The notes: generated by a model not told the origin, from the letters alone. Counted from the first letter of the stretch, positions 34,108 through 43,298 are shown. The stretch is DNA of 62,662 nt from an uncultured Lactobacillus sp. (GCA_937874185.1 CALNAK010000040.1:1-62662), one strand, 5' to 3'. Translations and numbers: made by a program.

Positions 34108-34165
34108 TTTACCGTTGAGAAACGGTAAATATATAAAGCTTGTATGTGATAAAAGTATCTATACT
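34108..34165 (+). promoter_or_regulatory. Operator-like inverted repeat and -10 of the uronate operon
   Basis: TTTACCGTT (34108-34116) and AACGGTAAA (34121-34129) form a perfect 9-bp inverted repeat around GAGA. No T-run follows, so it is no terminator. TATACT at 34160-34165 is a possible -10 without a good -35. The repeat would fit a DNA-binding activator or repressor, for example the PRD protein at 36608. Confidence 0.5.
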
Positions 34166-34219
34166 AGGTCTTGTAAGATCTTACTGAAATTTATAAAAGG
34201 CACATGAAGGAGGGTTATT

Positions 34220-34543
34220 ATGAAAATTGTTGGTATTACAGCATGTGTTGCAGGAATTGCACATACTTATATTGCTAAAGAAAAAATTGAAAAAGCAGCT
34301 ATAAAATTGGGTGATACCGTAAAAATTGAAACACAGGGATCTATCGGACCAGAAAATGTTTTGACTGATGAAGAAATTAGAGATGCCGATGTGGTAATTC
34401 TGGCGACTGATATTGAAGTGGATAAATCAAGATTTAAAGGGAAAAAAGTTGTTGCAATTCCAATAAGTATGGTAATGAAATCTCCATTAGGTGTAATAAA
34501 AAAGATTCATGAAAAAATAAATGTTCCTATTAGTGCGATGTAG
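34220..34543 (+). CDS. PTS fructose-type EIIB
   Basis: A 107-residue EIIB of the fructose family. The phosphocysteine is Cys9 in I-T-A-C-V-A-G-I-A-H-T, and Q-G-S-I-G-P near residue 40 replaces the more common Q-G-x-x-G. It begins the longest operon in the window (12 genes). The transporter needs EIIA from the gene at 38589. Confidence 0.92.
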   Translation: MKIVGITACVAGIAHTYIAKEKIEKAAIKLGDTVKIETQGSIGPENVLTDEEIRDADVVILATDIEVDKSRFKGKKVVAIPISMVMKSPLGVIKKIHEKINVPISAM

Positions 34544-34555
34544 GAGGATAAAATC

Positions 34556-35662
34556 ATGAGTAAAAAGGACTTACAAATAAAGAAACATATAATGACCGGT
34601 ATATCTTATATGATTCCTGTCGTTGTTGCCGGAGGTATTCTTCCGGCAATGGCTAAAGCCTTTGGAGGTTATGATATTGCAGATAAAATCAAACCTGGTG
34701 CTACACCATGGTCCAATTTAAATGCTTTTTCATGGACAGGCTTTTGGTGGGGAGTTAATCAGATTGGTACATATGCAATGATGTTTGCTGTTGCAGTGGT
34801 TGCAGCCGGAACTGCATACTCAATTGCAGGAAGACCAGCCATAGCTCCTGGATTAGCGCTGGGATATGTTGCGAGCGATACCAAAGCTGGCTTCATTGGA
34901 GGATTATTACTGGCCTTTGCTGTAGGATATTTTATTAATTGGATGAAAAAATGGAAAGTTCCATCTTGGATGGAAGGATTAATGCCAGTTTTGATCATTC
35001 CAGTTGTCGCGTCGCTAGTAGTAGGAATGCTCTTTATACTGTTCTTATCTAAACCATTAGCATATATTATGACTGCCTTTCAAAATTGGATCATTACTCT
35101 AAATGGCGGTTCTAAAGCAATTATGGGAGGTGTTATTGGAGCATGTATGGGATTTGATCTTGGAGGGCCATTAAATAAAACAGCCTCTCTTGCTGCAAAT
35201 GCACTAGGTGCTGATGGAATTTTTGCTCCATGGGCAGCAAAAATTATAGGTGGTATGACACCACCTATTGGAGCTTTCATTGCAGTAATGATTGCAAAGG
35301 ATAAATTTAGTCCAGAATTAAGAGAAACCGCAAAAACTGCATTGCCAATGGGATTATGTTTTATTACAGAAGGAAGTTTACCATTTGCAGCAGCAGATCC
35401 AGTTCAATTTATTATAAGTTCTGTTTGCGGTTCTGCTACCGCAGGTGCAATGGCATTAGGATTGGGATGTGAGTCAGTAGCAGCACACGGAGGAATCTTT
35501 GTTATTCCAATGATGACCCATCCATTATGGTTCATAGTTGCCTTAATTGTTGGATCTACAGTTACTGGAGTTATGTATGCTGTATTAAAACGTCCAGACA
35601 CTGTTACCAGTGAAGATGATGAAGCAAATGATGATTTTGATTTTGATGTGAGTGTTGAATAA
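34556..35662 (+). CDS. PTS fructose-type EIIC
   Basis: A 368-residue permease of the fructose EIIC family. Visible family features are H-I-M-T-G-I-S-Y-M-I-P-V-V-V-A-G-G at residues 11-27, the P-x-x-P-G-L-A-x-G-Y pattern near 100 and C-F-I-T-E-G-S-L-P-F-A-A-A-D-P around 270, which includes the Glu of the sugar site. The acidic tail D-D-E-A-N-D-D-F-D-F-D is unusual. Downstream enzymes handle uronates and keto-deoxygluconate, so the cargo may be a hexuronate-related sugar and not fructose. Confidence 0.92.
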   Translation: MSKKDLQIKKHIMTGISYMIPVVVAGGILPAMAKAFGGYDIADKIKPGATPWSNLNAFSWTGFWWGVNQIGTYAMMFAVAVVAAGTAYSIAGRPAIAPGLALGYVASDTKAGFIGGLLLAFAVGYFINWMKKWKVPSWMEGLMPVLIIPVVASLVVGMLFILFLSKPLAYIMTAFQNWIITLNGGSKAIMGGVIGACMGFDLGGPLNKTASLAANALGADGIFAPWAAKIIGGMTPPIGAFIAVMIAKDKFSPELRETAKTALPMGLCFITEGSLPFAAADPVQFIISSVCGSATAGAMALGLGCESVAAHGGIFVIPMMTHPLWFIVALIVGSTVTGVMYAVLKRPDTVTSEDDEANDDFDFDVSVE

Positions 35663-35689
35663 AAAAATTATAAATGAGGTGTAATTACT

Positions 35690-36577
35690 ATGTTAGTAAA
35701 TATGAAGTCTATCGTTGATGAAGCAGACAGAATGAATTATGGAGTTATGGCAATAAACAGTGTGAACATGGAAATGGTTCGAGCAGGAATTGAGGCAGCA
35801 GAAGAAGAACGCTCTCCACTTATTATTCAGGTTGGACCAGGACAAATGGCAAATTTAGGTCATAAGGAAGAAATTGTTCCATTAGTTAAAGAATTAGCGG
35901 AAAGAGTCCGTGTACCTATTGCATTAAACCTTGATCATACGGGAGACTTTGATGTGATAATGGATTGTATTAGAGCTGGATTTACTAATGTAATGTTTGA
36001 TGGATCAAGTTTACCTTATGAGGAAAACCTTAAGAAGACTGCATTAGTTGTAGCATATGCACATGCTAATAATTGTTCTGTTGAAGCTGAATTAGGACAT
36101 GTAGGACAAGCGGTAGATGATGATGATTATAATTTGGATTTATATACTGATCCTAGTAAAGCTAAAGAATTTGTTGAACAAACAGGTGTGGATGCCTTAG
36201 CAGTAGCTATTGGTACTGCACACGGTAATTATCCAAAGGGAAGAGTACCAAAGATTGACTTCGATAGATTAAAGGAATTAAAAGAAACCTTAAATATGCC
36301 TTTAGTATTGCATGGAGGTTCAGGATCAGGAGAAGCCAACGTACATAAGGCAGTAGAGTATGGTATTAATAAGATTAACGTTGCAACAGATGCATTCTCA
36401 ATAGCAAAGAAATCAATGTTGGATGCACTAGCCGATGATCCAGATATGGATTACGTTCATATGTGTAAAGCAGCCGAATATGGTGTTAAAGATTTTGTGA
36501 AAGCTTATATTAAAAATATTGGTTCTAATGATAGATATATCTTTGAAGAAAAAGCTTTTGTTAAAAGTAATGAATAA
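35690..36577 (+). CDS. Class II ketose-bisphosphate aldolase-like protein
   Basis: A 295-residue member of the class II aldolase family, the third here. Asp82-His83 (L-D-H-T-G, with Thr where most members have Gly), Glu134, His178 (G-T-A-H-G) and His208 (L-H-G-G-S) are present. Its length and C-terminal part (Y-I-K-N-I-G-S-N-D-R-Y) resemble GatY/KbaY-type and inositol-type (IolJ) aldolases. It sits between a fructose-type permease and a PRD regulator in a uronate operon. It probably cleaves a phosphorylated ketose from the PTS, separate from the KDPG branch. Confidence 0.87.
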   Translation: MLVNMKSIVDEADRMNYGVMAINSVNMEMVRAGIEAAEEERSPLIIQVGPGQMANLGHKEEIVPLVKELAERVRVPIALNLDHTGDFDVIMDCIRAGFTNVMFDGSSLPYEENLKKTALVVAYAHANNCSVEAELGHVGQAVDDDDYNLDLYTDPSKAKEFVEQTGVDALAVAIGTAHGNYPKGRVPKIDFDRLKELKETLNMPLVLHGGSGSGEANVHKAVEYGINKINVATDAFSIAKKSMLDALADDPDMDYVHMCKAAEYGVKDFVKAYIKNIGSNDRYIFEEKAFVKSNE

Positions 36578-36607
36578 TTAGATCAAATAAGAAGGGGGTT
36601 GCACTCT

Positions 36608-38572
36608 ATGAATATAGATAAGAAGAGAGACTATCAAGCAAATATTATTCAATTCTTATTTAATAATCCGAAGACCTCTTTTATTGAAATTAGCAAATAT
36701 ATAGGAATATCAGAGAAGACTATTCGTAAATATACTGGTGAAATTAATGATGTTCTAGTAGAACAAAATTTAGGAGAAATTGAAAAAAAGCGAGGAATAG
36801 GAATTAGATTAAAAGCTGATGGATTACAGCGAAAAGGGATTAGAGAAGTCTTCTTGTGTAAGAATCATCAAATATATCCTGATAAGTTTGATAATATTGA
36901 AATTCAAAAAAGACTACTTTTACTCCATTATGGTGAATATATAACTAAATCGAAGTTAGCCGAAGAATTATATGAAAGTAAAACTACATTGTCTGTGTCA
37001 ATAGATAATCTTAAAATTTGGTTTAAACAGTTCAACATAGCGGTTATTTCGCAACCTAGTAAAGGGTTAACATTAACTGGTGATGAGTTTTCAAGACGTC
37101 AAGCAATAAAATCATTAATTATTTCCCAAAAGGGGCCAGCTTTAAAAGATCTTTTAAATCAATTTGCTCCAGGAGTCGACATAGAAAAAATTATTAAAAT
37201 AATTAAAACTGCTGAAGATGAGTGGAAAATTCAATTTACTAAAAACTCATTTACTGTGATAACAGTAATGATAAGTATATGTGTTGCTAGAACTAAGTAT
37301 TCAATAGATACGATGAAAAATATTTTGAACCGTACTGAATTTTATAATGAATATAATTTTGCAGATACAATATTTCAAATGTTAGAAAAAGAGGGGTTTA
37401 AATACCAATGCAATGATTTACATTTGCTGGCTTTAGAAATAATCACAGCTAATAAAATTAAGTGGAATCATTCACCAAATGTGACAATAAATACAATTAA
37501 TAATCAAACCGCATTTGATGAAGATTTAAGGTGTTTTGTTATGAGTTTGGTAAACTCTATTTCTTCCATTTTGAATGTTCATTTGCAGTCAGACAATCAG
37601 CTAATTGACGGATTGATTCAACATTTAAGATCAGCAATTTTTAGAATGAAGTATGGTAGGTACGAAAGAAATAGTAATGATACAGAGATAAAGAGTAAGT
37701 ACAAAAAAGTTTATCTTAGTGTATTAGCAATGAGTCCATTGTTTGAAGAACATTACGGAATTCAAATAACTGAAACAGAACTTAATTATATCGTTCTATA
37801 TATTGAGGCATCACTATTAAGGAAACAACAGAATTTAGAGACAGTATTAATAACTAACTTAGGTAGAGCACAAAGAATGCTCACTATTGAAATGGTGAAA
37901 CATTATATACCACAGATTAGTACAATACACGTTATATCCCAAGATACTTTTGAGAGTAAAGTTCCATCATTAAATTATCAAATGTTGTTGTCTACAGAGA
38001 GTCTGGATAATATGGATAATGTCATATTTATACATAGTATTCCAAGTGATGTCGATTTGAATAGGATAAAAGAACGTATTAATTTAGATGGGTTTTCAGA
38101 TGTAAACAAGAAAAATTTTAGTAAGGATAGTCAATCTTTATTTGATGTCAATCTTATAGATGTCAAAGTCAAAGTAGATAAAAAAGATAAATTACTTGAA
38201 GAAATGGTAGAAAAAATGGTTCAAGCGGGGAAAGTTAATCCTAAATTTCTTGATTCCGTTTTATCTCGAGAAAGTGTTACGACAACTAGTATTGGCAATA
38301 TGGTTGCACTTCCTCATGGTGATATGAATTTAGTCAATGAACCCTGTGTTTCTGTTGCAACTTTATCTAAACCAATTAAGTGGTTTGAAGATGATGATGA
38401 AAAGGTTCAGGTTGTTATTATTCTAGCAGCAAAAATGAGTTCAAAATTTGATATAGCACGAACAAAACATTTCTTTCAAGATTTAATTACATTTACTGAA
38501 AATTCTAATCTTCAAAACAAAATGATTGAGATGAAAGATAAAACGGAAATATATAATTTATTATTTAACTAA
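36608..38572 (+). CDS. BglG/MtlR-type PRD regulator with Cys-less EIIB region and EIIA domain
   Basis: A 654-residue regulator. Residues 1-60 are an HTH_11-type DNA-binding domain (G-I-S-E-K-T-I-R-K-Y). A second HTH region has K-T-T-L-S-V-S-I-D-N-L near 125. Two PRD segments follow. In the EIIB-like segment V-L-I-T-N-L-G-R-A-Q-R the position of the phosphocysteine is Asn, so this part is probably not phosphorylated. The C-terminal EIIA-2 domain keeps its His (M-V-A-L-P-H-G-D). I start it at ATG 36608, nine bases behind GGGGG. Likely activator of the operon it lies in. Confidence 0.9.
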   Translation: MNIDKKRDYQANIIQFLFNNPKTSFIEISKYIGISEKTIRKYTGEINDVLVEQNLGEIEKKRGIGIRLKADGLQRKGIREVFLCKNHQIYPDKFDNIEIQKRLLLLHYGEYITKSKLAEELYESKTTLSVSIDNLKIWFKQFNIAVISQPSKGLTLTGDEFSRRQAIKSLIISQKGPALKDLLNQFAPGVDIEKIIKIIKTAEDEWKIQFTKNSFTVITVMISICVARTKYSIDTMKNILNRTEFYNEYNFADTIFQMLEKEGFKYQCNDLHLLALEIITANKIKWNHSPNVTINTINNQTAFDEDLRCFVMSLVNSISSILNVHLQSDNQLIDGLIQHLRSAIFRMKYGRYERNSNDTEIKSKYKKVYLSVLAMSPLFEEHYGIQITETELNYIVLYIEASLLRKQQNLETVLITNLGRAQRMLTIEMVKHYIPQISTIHVISQDTFESKVPSLNYQMLLSTESLDNMDNVIFIHSIPSDVDLNRIKERINLDGFSDVNKKNFSKDSQSLFDVNLIDVKVKVDKKDKLLEEMVEKMVQAGKVNPKFLDSVLSRESVTTTSIGNMVALPHGDMNLVNEPCVSVATLSKPIKWFEDDDEKVQVVIILAAKMSSKFDIARTKHFFQDLITFTENSNLQNKMIEMKDKTEIYNLLFN

Positions 38573-38588
38573 ATGGGAGATGACTAGA

Positions 38589-39050
38589 ATGATTGAACCC
38601 ACAGTGGAATCTTTGTTTGATCCAAAAATTATTGATTTAAATATAAATGCTAAAACTAAAGATGAAGTTATAACACATTTAACTGATTTATTGTATGAAT
38701 CAGGTTACTTGAAGGATAAAGATTCATATATTAAGGATATTTATTTTAGAGAAAGTCTGGGAATAACCGGGATGGGCGATAATGTAGCAATCCCACATGG
38801 AAAATCAGATTCAGTTTTGAATACTGGATTAGCTATTGGAAAAACAAATCATATGATTCCGTGGGAGTCATATGATAATCAACCTGTTAATATTATCTTT
38901 CTTTTCGCTGTACCTAATAATGATGAGGGAAGCAAAGCACATCTTCATTTGCTAGCGGATGTTGCAACAAGATTGGGAAATGATGATATTTTAAAAAGTA
39001 TTAAATCAGCACAAGACTTTGATCAATTAAAAAATGCATTATTCAAATAG
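38589..39050 (+). CDS. PTS fructose-type EIIA
   Basis: A 153-residue EIIA-2 protein. R-E-S-L-G-I-T-G-M-G-D-N-V-A-I-P-H-G-K surrounds the phosphorylated His, near residue 75. It supplies phosphate to the fructose-type EIIB and may also phosphorylate the PRD regulator encoded just before it. The second ATG (38589) is chosen because GGGAG lies nine bases in front of it. Confidence 0.92.
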   Translation: MIEPTVESLFDPKIIDLNINAKTKDEVITHLTDLLYESGYLKDKDSYIKDIYFRESLGITGMGDNVAIPHGKSDSVLNTGLAIGKTNHMIPWESYDNQPVNIIFLFAVPNNDEGSKAHLHLLADVATRLGNDDILKSIKSAQDFDQLKNALFK

Positions 39051-39067
39051 TAAGGGAGAAAATAAAA

Positions 39068-39748
39068 ATGAAAATCGCATTATTAAATGAATTCAGTCAG
39101 GCACCAAAGAACGATATTATTTTTAATACATTAAAGGAAACTGTAACTCCATTGGGACATGAAGTATACAATGCCGGAATGAGTAAGCCTAAGCTAGATC
39201 AAGATGTTCCTGAAGCATATACAAAAGATAATCCTAGACTAACATATTTACATTTAGGAATTCAGGCCGCATTACTATTGAATTCAAATTCCGTAGATTT
39301 TATTGTTGCAGGATGCGGAACAGGTCAAGGCGCACTAATGTCATTGAATGCATGGCCTGGAGTGGCCTGTGGATATTGTATTGAACCGGCAGATGCATAC
39401 CTATATTTACAAATTAACAATGGTAATGCCTTATCTCTACCATTTGCAAAAGGTTTTGGTTGGGGCGCCGAAGTTAATTTAAAGAATATTTTTCAAAGTG
39501 CATTTTCATCTCCAAGTGGGTTGGGATATCCAGCAGAGAGAAGGGAGTCCCAAAATCATAATGCAGAAGTGTTGATGGATATGAAGAAGAGAATTTCTCG
39601 CCCATTTATGGAAGCGCTTACTAATGTTGACCAAGAAATTGTAAAGGAATGTATGACACCTAATTTCCTAAATTGTTTTAATTCAGGTTGTAAAAGTCCA
39701 GAGCTAAAGTCATTTGTTGATAAAATGACTAATGCTGAATTAGTTTAA
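39068..39748 (+). CDS. RpiB/LacA/LacB-family isomerase, DhuI-like
   Basis: A 226-residue sugar isomerase of the RpiB family with a C-terminal extension beyond the 150-residue RpiB core. The core motif is V-A-G-C-G-T-G-Q-G with Cys83, and W-G-A-E-V-N and Y-P-A-E-R-R follow. Size and pairing with an SDR reductase match the streptococcal DhuI/DhuD pair, in which DhuI isomerises the 4-deoxy-5-hexosulose-uronate formed from unsaturated glucuronic acid. KDG kinase and KDPG aldolase genes downstream complete that route. No unsaturated glucuronyl hydrolase gene lies in the window. Confidence 0.82.
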   Translation: MKIALLNEFSQAPKNDIIFNTLKETVTPLGHEVYNAGMSKPKLDQDVPEAYTKDNPRLTYLHLGIQAALLLNSNSVDFIVAGCGTGQGALMSLNAWPGVACGYCIEPADAYLYLQINNGNALSLPFAKGFGWGAEVNLKNIFQSAFSSPSGLGYPAERRESQNHNAEVLMDMKKRISRPFMEALTNVDQEIVKECMTPNFLNCFNSGCKSPELKSFVDKMTNAELV

Positions 39749-39785
39749 TGTTTGCCAATCTTAATTCACACGGATTATAAAGTGG

Positions 39786-39820
39786 GAAGGCATATCCACA
39801 ATGTGTGGGTATGCCTTTTT
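39786..39820 (+). terminator. Terminator-like hairpin inside the uronate operon
   Basis: AAGGCATATCCACA / TGTGTGGGTATGCCTT with a short loop and five T residues stands between the isomerase and the SDR gene. It should reduce, but not abolish, expression of the seven downstream genes. Confidence 0.8.
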
Positions 39821-39845
39821 AATTTAAAAAATGGAGGATATAAAA

Positions 39846-40610
39846 ATGAATTTTAATAAATTGAATGGTAAAAAGGCAATTGTGACAGGAGCAGGTCAGG
39901 GACTTAGTAAGGGAATGGCAGAAGGTTTAATGGAGGCAGGTGCAGAAGTTGTAATTATGGATTTAAACGAAAAAGCTATTGAGGTAGCCAAGGAATATAC
40001 TCAAAAAGGATATAAGTGCCACGCAGTTGTTGCTGATGTAAGTGATGATAAAACTCGTGAAGCTACTTTTGATGAAGCAATGAGAAAATTAGATAATCAT
40101 TTAGACATCTTAGTTAATGGAGCCGGTGTCCAGAGAAGAAATAATAGTGAAGATTTTTCTCTAAAGGATTGGGATTTTGTTATGGACATTAATTTACGGT
40201 CAGTTTTCGCGCTATGTCAATTAGCGGGACGTCAATTTATAAAGCAAAATTCTCGAGGTAAAATTGTTAATATTTCATCAATGCTTGCCTTCTTTGGTGG
40301 GTATACAGTTCCCGCATATGCAGCCTCGAAAGGTGGTATTTCACAATTAACCAAGGCATTGTGTAATGAATGGGCAAGCAAAGGAATTAATGTGAATGCA
40401 TTGGCCCCTGGTTATATGGCAACAGACATGAACACAGCTTTACTTGATCCTCAAAATCCAAGAAATATTGAGATTACAAATAGGATTCCAGCTAGAACAT
40501 GGGGAACTCCAGATGATATGAAAGGACCTGTAGTATGGTTGTCATCGGATGCCTCTAATTATATAAACGGGGCTGTGATTCCTGTAGATGGTGGATATTT
40601 AGTTAGATAG
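39846..40610 (+). CDS. SDR-family reductase, KduD/DhuD-like
   Basis: A 254-residue short-chain dehydrogenase. Cofactor motif T-G-A-G-Q-G-L-S-K-G (14-23), N-G-A-G at 91-94, and the catalytic Ser145, Tyr158 and Lys162 are present. Asp39 after the second strand favours NAD(H). KduD/DhuD enzymes reduce 2,5-diketo-3-deoxygluconate-type intermediates to 2-keto-3-deoxygluconate (KDG). The start at 39846 has TGGAGGA in front. It follows the DhuI-like gene after the internal hairpin. Confidence 0.88.
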   Translation: MNFNKLNGKKAIVTGAGQGLSKGMAEGLMEAGAEVVIMDLNEKAIEVAKEYTQKGYKCHAVVADVSDDKTREATFDEAMRKLDNHLDILVNGAGVQRRNNSEDFSLKDWDFVMDINLRSVFALCQLAGRQFIKQNSRGKIVNISSMLAFFGGYTVPAYAASKGGISQLTKALCNEWASKGINVNALAPGYMATDMNTALLDPQNPRNIEITNRIPARTWGTPDDMKGPVVWLSSDASNYINGAVIPVDGGYLVR

Positions 40611-40653
40611 TTTAAAAATGTCTAAAAATTATTATATTAATTTGGAGAATAAA

Positions 40654-41634
40654 ATGAAAATTTATATAACCGATTGTGATCATAAAAATATTGATATTGA
40701 AACTAAAACATTATCTAAGGCGGGATTGGATGTTAGTTGGAAAAGTGCAATCTCTGAAGAGGAAGTAATTGATCAATGTAGTGATGGAGATGTGTTCATT
40801 GTTCAATATGCCAAAATAACAGAAAAGGTTATGAAAGCATGTAAGAATTTAAAATTTATTGTTCGATATGGAGTAGGAGTGGATTCTATTGATGTTGCTG
40901 CTGCTTCTAAGTTAGGAATCCAAGTGGGGAATGTTCCAGATTATGGTATGAATGAAGTTGCTGATCAAGCAATTTCACTAATGCTAGCTCTAGAGCGAAA
41001 GATAGTAGTCATGAATAATCAAGTAAAAAAGACTGAGTGGGATTATAAAGTTGCCATTCCAATTCATAGATTTAGTGAACAGACAGTTGGAATTATCGGG
41101 TTGGGTAGAATTGGTCGATGTTTTGCGCGTAGAGCAACTGCATTGGGATTTAATGTTATTGGTTATGATCCTTATTATGATTTGAAACCGGAAGATTCTA
41201 ATATCAAAAAAGTTAGCTTGTCAGAATTAATAACTAGTTCTGATGTAATCACTTTGCATATACCATTAGATGGTAATGAGAATATTATTGATGCAAATGT
41301 GTTATCTAAAATGAAAAACAGTAGTTATCTAATAAATGTAGCCCGTGGTGGCCTAATTGATGAAAAAGCGTTAAATGATGCATTAACAAATAAGGAAATC
41401 GCTGGTGCAGCTTTAGACTGCATGATGGATGAACCCGTATCCAAGTCAAATCTTCTTTTTAAGCATGATAACTTGTTAGTAACTCCACATATGGCGTGGT
41501 ATTCAGAAGAGGCATCAGAAGAATTGAAACGGAAAGTAGCGGAAGAGACGATTAGATTTATAAAAGGGGAAAAGATTCATTATCCTATAAATAACCCTAT
41601 TTGTTTGAAAGGTGATAATAATGAACAAAATTAG
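40654..41634 (+). CDS. D-isomer-specific 2-hydroxyacid dehydrogenase
   Basis: A 326-residue NAD(P)-dependent dehydrogenase of the SerA/GhrB/CtBP fold. The nucleotide-binding motif is G-L-G-R-I-G at 149-154; the catalytic triad is Arg231 (N-V-A-R-G-G), Glu260 (D-E-P) and His279 (T-P-H-M). The start at 40654 is behind TTTGGAGA. Its place among KDG-forming and KDG-using genes suggests reduction of a 2-keto acid or 2-keto sugar acid, but no known uronate route requires it. Its 3' end overlaps the aldolase gene by 14 bases. Confidence 0.88.
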   Translation: MKIYITDCDHKNIDIETKTLSKAGLDVSWKSAISEEEVIDQCSDGDVFIVQYAKITEKVMKACKNLKFIVRYGVGVDSIDVAAASKLGIQVGNVPDYGMNEVADQAISLMLALERKIVVMNNQVKKTEWDYKVAIPIHRFSEQTVGIIGLGRIGRCFARRATALGFNVIGYDPYYDLKPEDSNIKKVSLSELITSSDVITLHIPLDGNENIIDANVLSKMKNSSYLINVARGGLIDEKALNDALTNKEIAGAALDCMMDEPVSKSNLLFKHDNLLVTPHMAWYSEEASEELKRKVAEETIRFIKGEKIHYPINNPICLKGDNNEQN

Positions 41635-42268
41635 TGAAATACTTTACAATACTTCGATATTACCAGTGGTAACAATAGATGATGAATTAAATGCTGTCCC
41701 GGTTGCTGAATCTTTAATCGAAGGAGGTATTAATATAATTGAAATTGCCTTTAGAAGCGATGCAGCAGCTGGAAGTATAAAGCGGGTTAAATCTAATTTT
41801 CCAAATATGATTATTGGAGCTGGTACTGTAAAAACACCCGGGCAAATGGAATTAGCCTTGAAAAATGGAGCAGACTTTGTGGTAAGTCCACATTTAGACT
41901 CTAATCTCATAAAACATGCAAAAAAATTGAATTCTCTATGTATTCCAGGTATTCAAACTGCAACAGAAATTGAGATGGCAGAAGAGTTGGGGCTTAAAAT
42001 AGTTAAATTCTTTCCGGCAGCCTATGCAGGAGGAACAAATATGATTAAAGCATGGGGATCAGTTTTCCCCAATGTTAAATTCATACCTACTGGTGGAATA
42101 ACTCTTGATACCATGAATAAATATTTACAATTGGATAATGTCTTGTGTGTTGGTGGATCATGGATTGCCAGTGAAGCATTGATTAACAATAAATCCTTTA
42201 TTGATATTAAGGAAAATGCTAGTGAAGCTATAAATAAGAAAAATAATTTACATACAGTAAATGTATAA
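41621..42268 (+). CDS. eda: KDPG/KHG aldolase (Eda)
   Basis: A 215-residue class I aldolase. Glu41 and Arg45 (E-I-A-F-R) and the Schiff-base Lys129 (I-V-K-F-F-P-A) match E. coli Eda Glu45, Arg49 and Lys133; G-A-G-T-V is at 66-70. It cleaves 2-keto-3-deoxy-6-phosphogluconate to pyruvate and glyceraldehyde-3-phosphate. With the KDG kinase next to it, this is the lower part of the uronate route. I use ATG 41621, behind AAAGGTGA. Confidence 0.92.
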   Translation: MNKISEILYNTSILPVVTIDDELNAVPVAESLIEGGINIIEIAFRSDAAAGSIKRVKSNFPNMIIGAGTVKTPGQMELALKNGADFVVSPHLDSNLIKHAKKLNSLCIPGIQTATEIEMAEELGLKIVKFFPAAYAGGTNMIKAWGSVFPNVKFIPTGGITLDTMNKYLQLDNVLCVGGSWIASEALINNKSFIDIKENASEAINKKNNLHTVNV

Positions 42269-42323
42269 GATATTGGTTTAGAATTTATCATCATTCGAAA
42301 ATGAATAAGGACGGTGAAAATAA

Positions 42324-43283
42324 ATGGGAAAGGTGATTTTATTTGGAGAACCAATGGCTTTGTTAATTTCTGAAACTACAGGTACATTAGAAAATGCCAA
42401 AAGATTTTCTAGGTCTATGTCTGGAGCAGAGGTTAATGTTGCGATAGGTTTAACAAGATTAGGACATTCAGTAAGCTATTTAACACGATTGGGGAATGAT
42501 CCATTTGGACATTATATCGAGGATAGTTTAAGAATTAATAATATAAATACTGACTGTATTAGTTATGATAATCAGTATAAAACTGGAATTCAATTAAAAA
42601 ATAGAGTTTCTAACGGATCGGATCCATTAGTATCATATTATAGAAAAGGATCCGCCGCTTCACATATTAATTCTGAACAAGTCAATGAAATTGATTTAAA
42701 TGGTGTTGATCTCATTCATGTGACTGGAATTCCTGCAGCATTATCAAAATCAGCAAGAAAAGCAACGTATAGATTGATAGAAAGAGCTAAAGAAAATGGC
42801 ATTTACGTTACATTTGATCCTAATTTAAGACCTTCATTATGGTCTAATGAGGAGGAAATGATTTACGTAATAAATGATATTGCTAGGTATGTCGATATGA
42901 TATTACCAGGTATTAGTGAATGTAAGATATTAACTGGAACAGATGATTTATATGAGGCAGCAAAGTTTTATCAAAATTTAGGTGTAAAAACAGTAATCAT
43001 TAAAAACGGTAAACAAGGTGCTTACATCAAAGATAATGTTAATTCATATTATGTGAAAGGATATCCTGTTTCCAAAGTTGTTGATACAGTTGGAGCAGGT
43101 GATGGGTTTGCTGTTGGGGTTATAAGTGGAAAGTTGGAAGGACTAGATTTGACCGACATGGTAAAAAGAGGAACAGCTATCGGTGCAATTCAAGTTATGA
43201 ATGTTGGTGATAATGAGGGGCTTCCTAATAAAGCTGAACTAGAATCATTTATGGAAGAAAAACAAAAAATTGGGTCCAAATAA
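42324..43283 (+). CDS. kdgK: 2-keto-3-deoxygluconate kinase (PfkB family)
   Basis: A 319-residue PfkB-family kinase. The start G-K-V-I-L-F-G-E-P-M-A, the S-G-A-E-V-N-V-A-I-G-L sugar-binding segment (residues 31-41) and D-T-V-G-A-G-D-G-F near 255 with the catalytic Asp are all present. KDG kinases look exactly like this and the flanking Eda and UxaA genes support the assignment. Product is KDPG. Starts behind AAGGACGGTG. Confidence 0.92.
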   Translation: MGKVILFGEPMALLISETTGTLENAKRFSRSMSGAEVNVAIGLTRLGHSVSYLTRLGNDPFGHYIEDSLRINNINTDCISYDNQYKTGIQLKNRVSNGSDPLVSYYRKGSAASHINSEQVNEIDLNGVDLIHVTGIPAALSKSARKATYRLIERAKENGIYVTFDPNLRPSLWSNEEEMIYVINDIARYVDMILPGISECKILTGTDDLYEAAKFYQNLGVKTVIIKNGKQGAYIKDNVNSYYVKGYPVSKVVDTVGAGDGFAVGVISGKLEGLDLTDMVKRGTAIGAIQVMNVGDNEGLPNKAELESFMEEKQKIGSK

Positions 43284-43298
43284 TATAGAGGCAATATA

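Noticed and set aside
21160..34219. Sigma-54 promoters for the PTS operons
   Set aside because: None of the PRD regulators has the AAA+ domain of LevR-type activators, and I saw no TGGCAC-N5-TTGC element.
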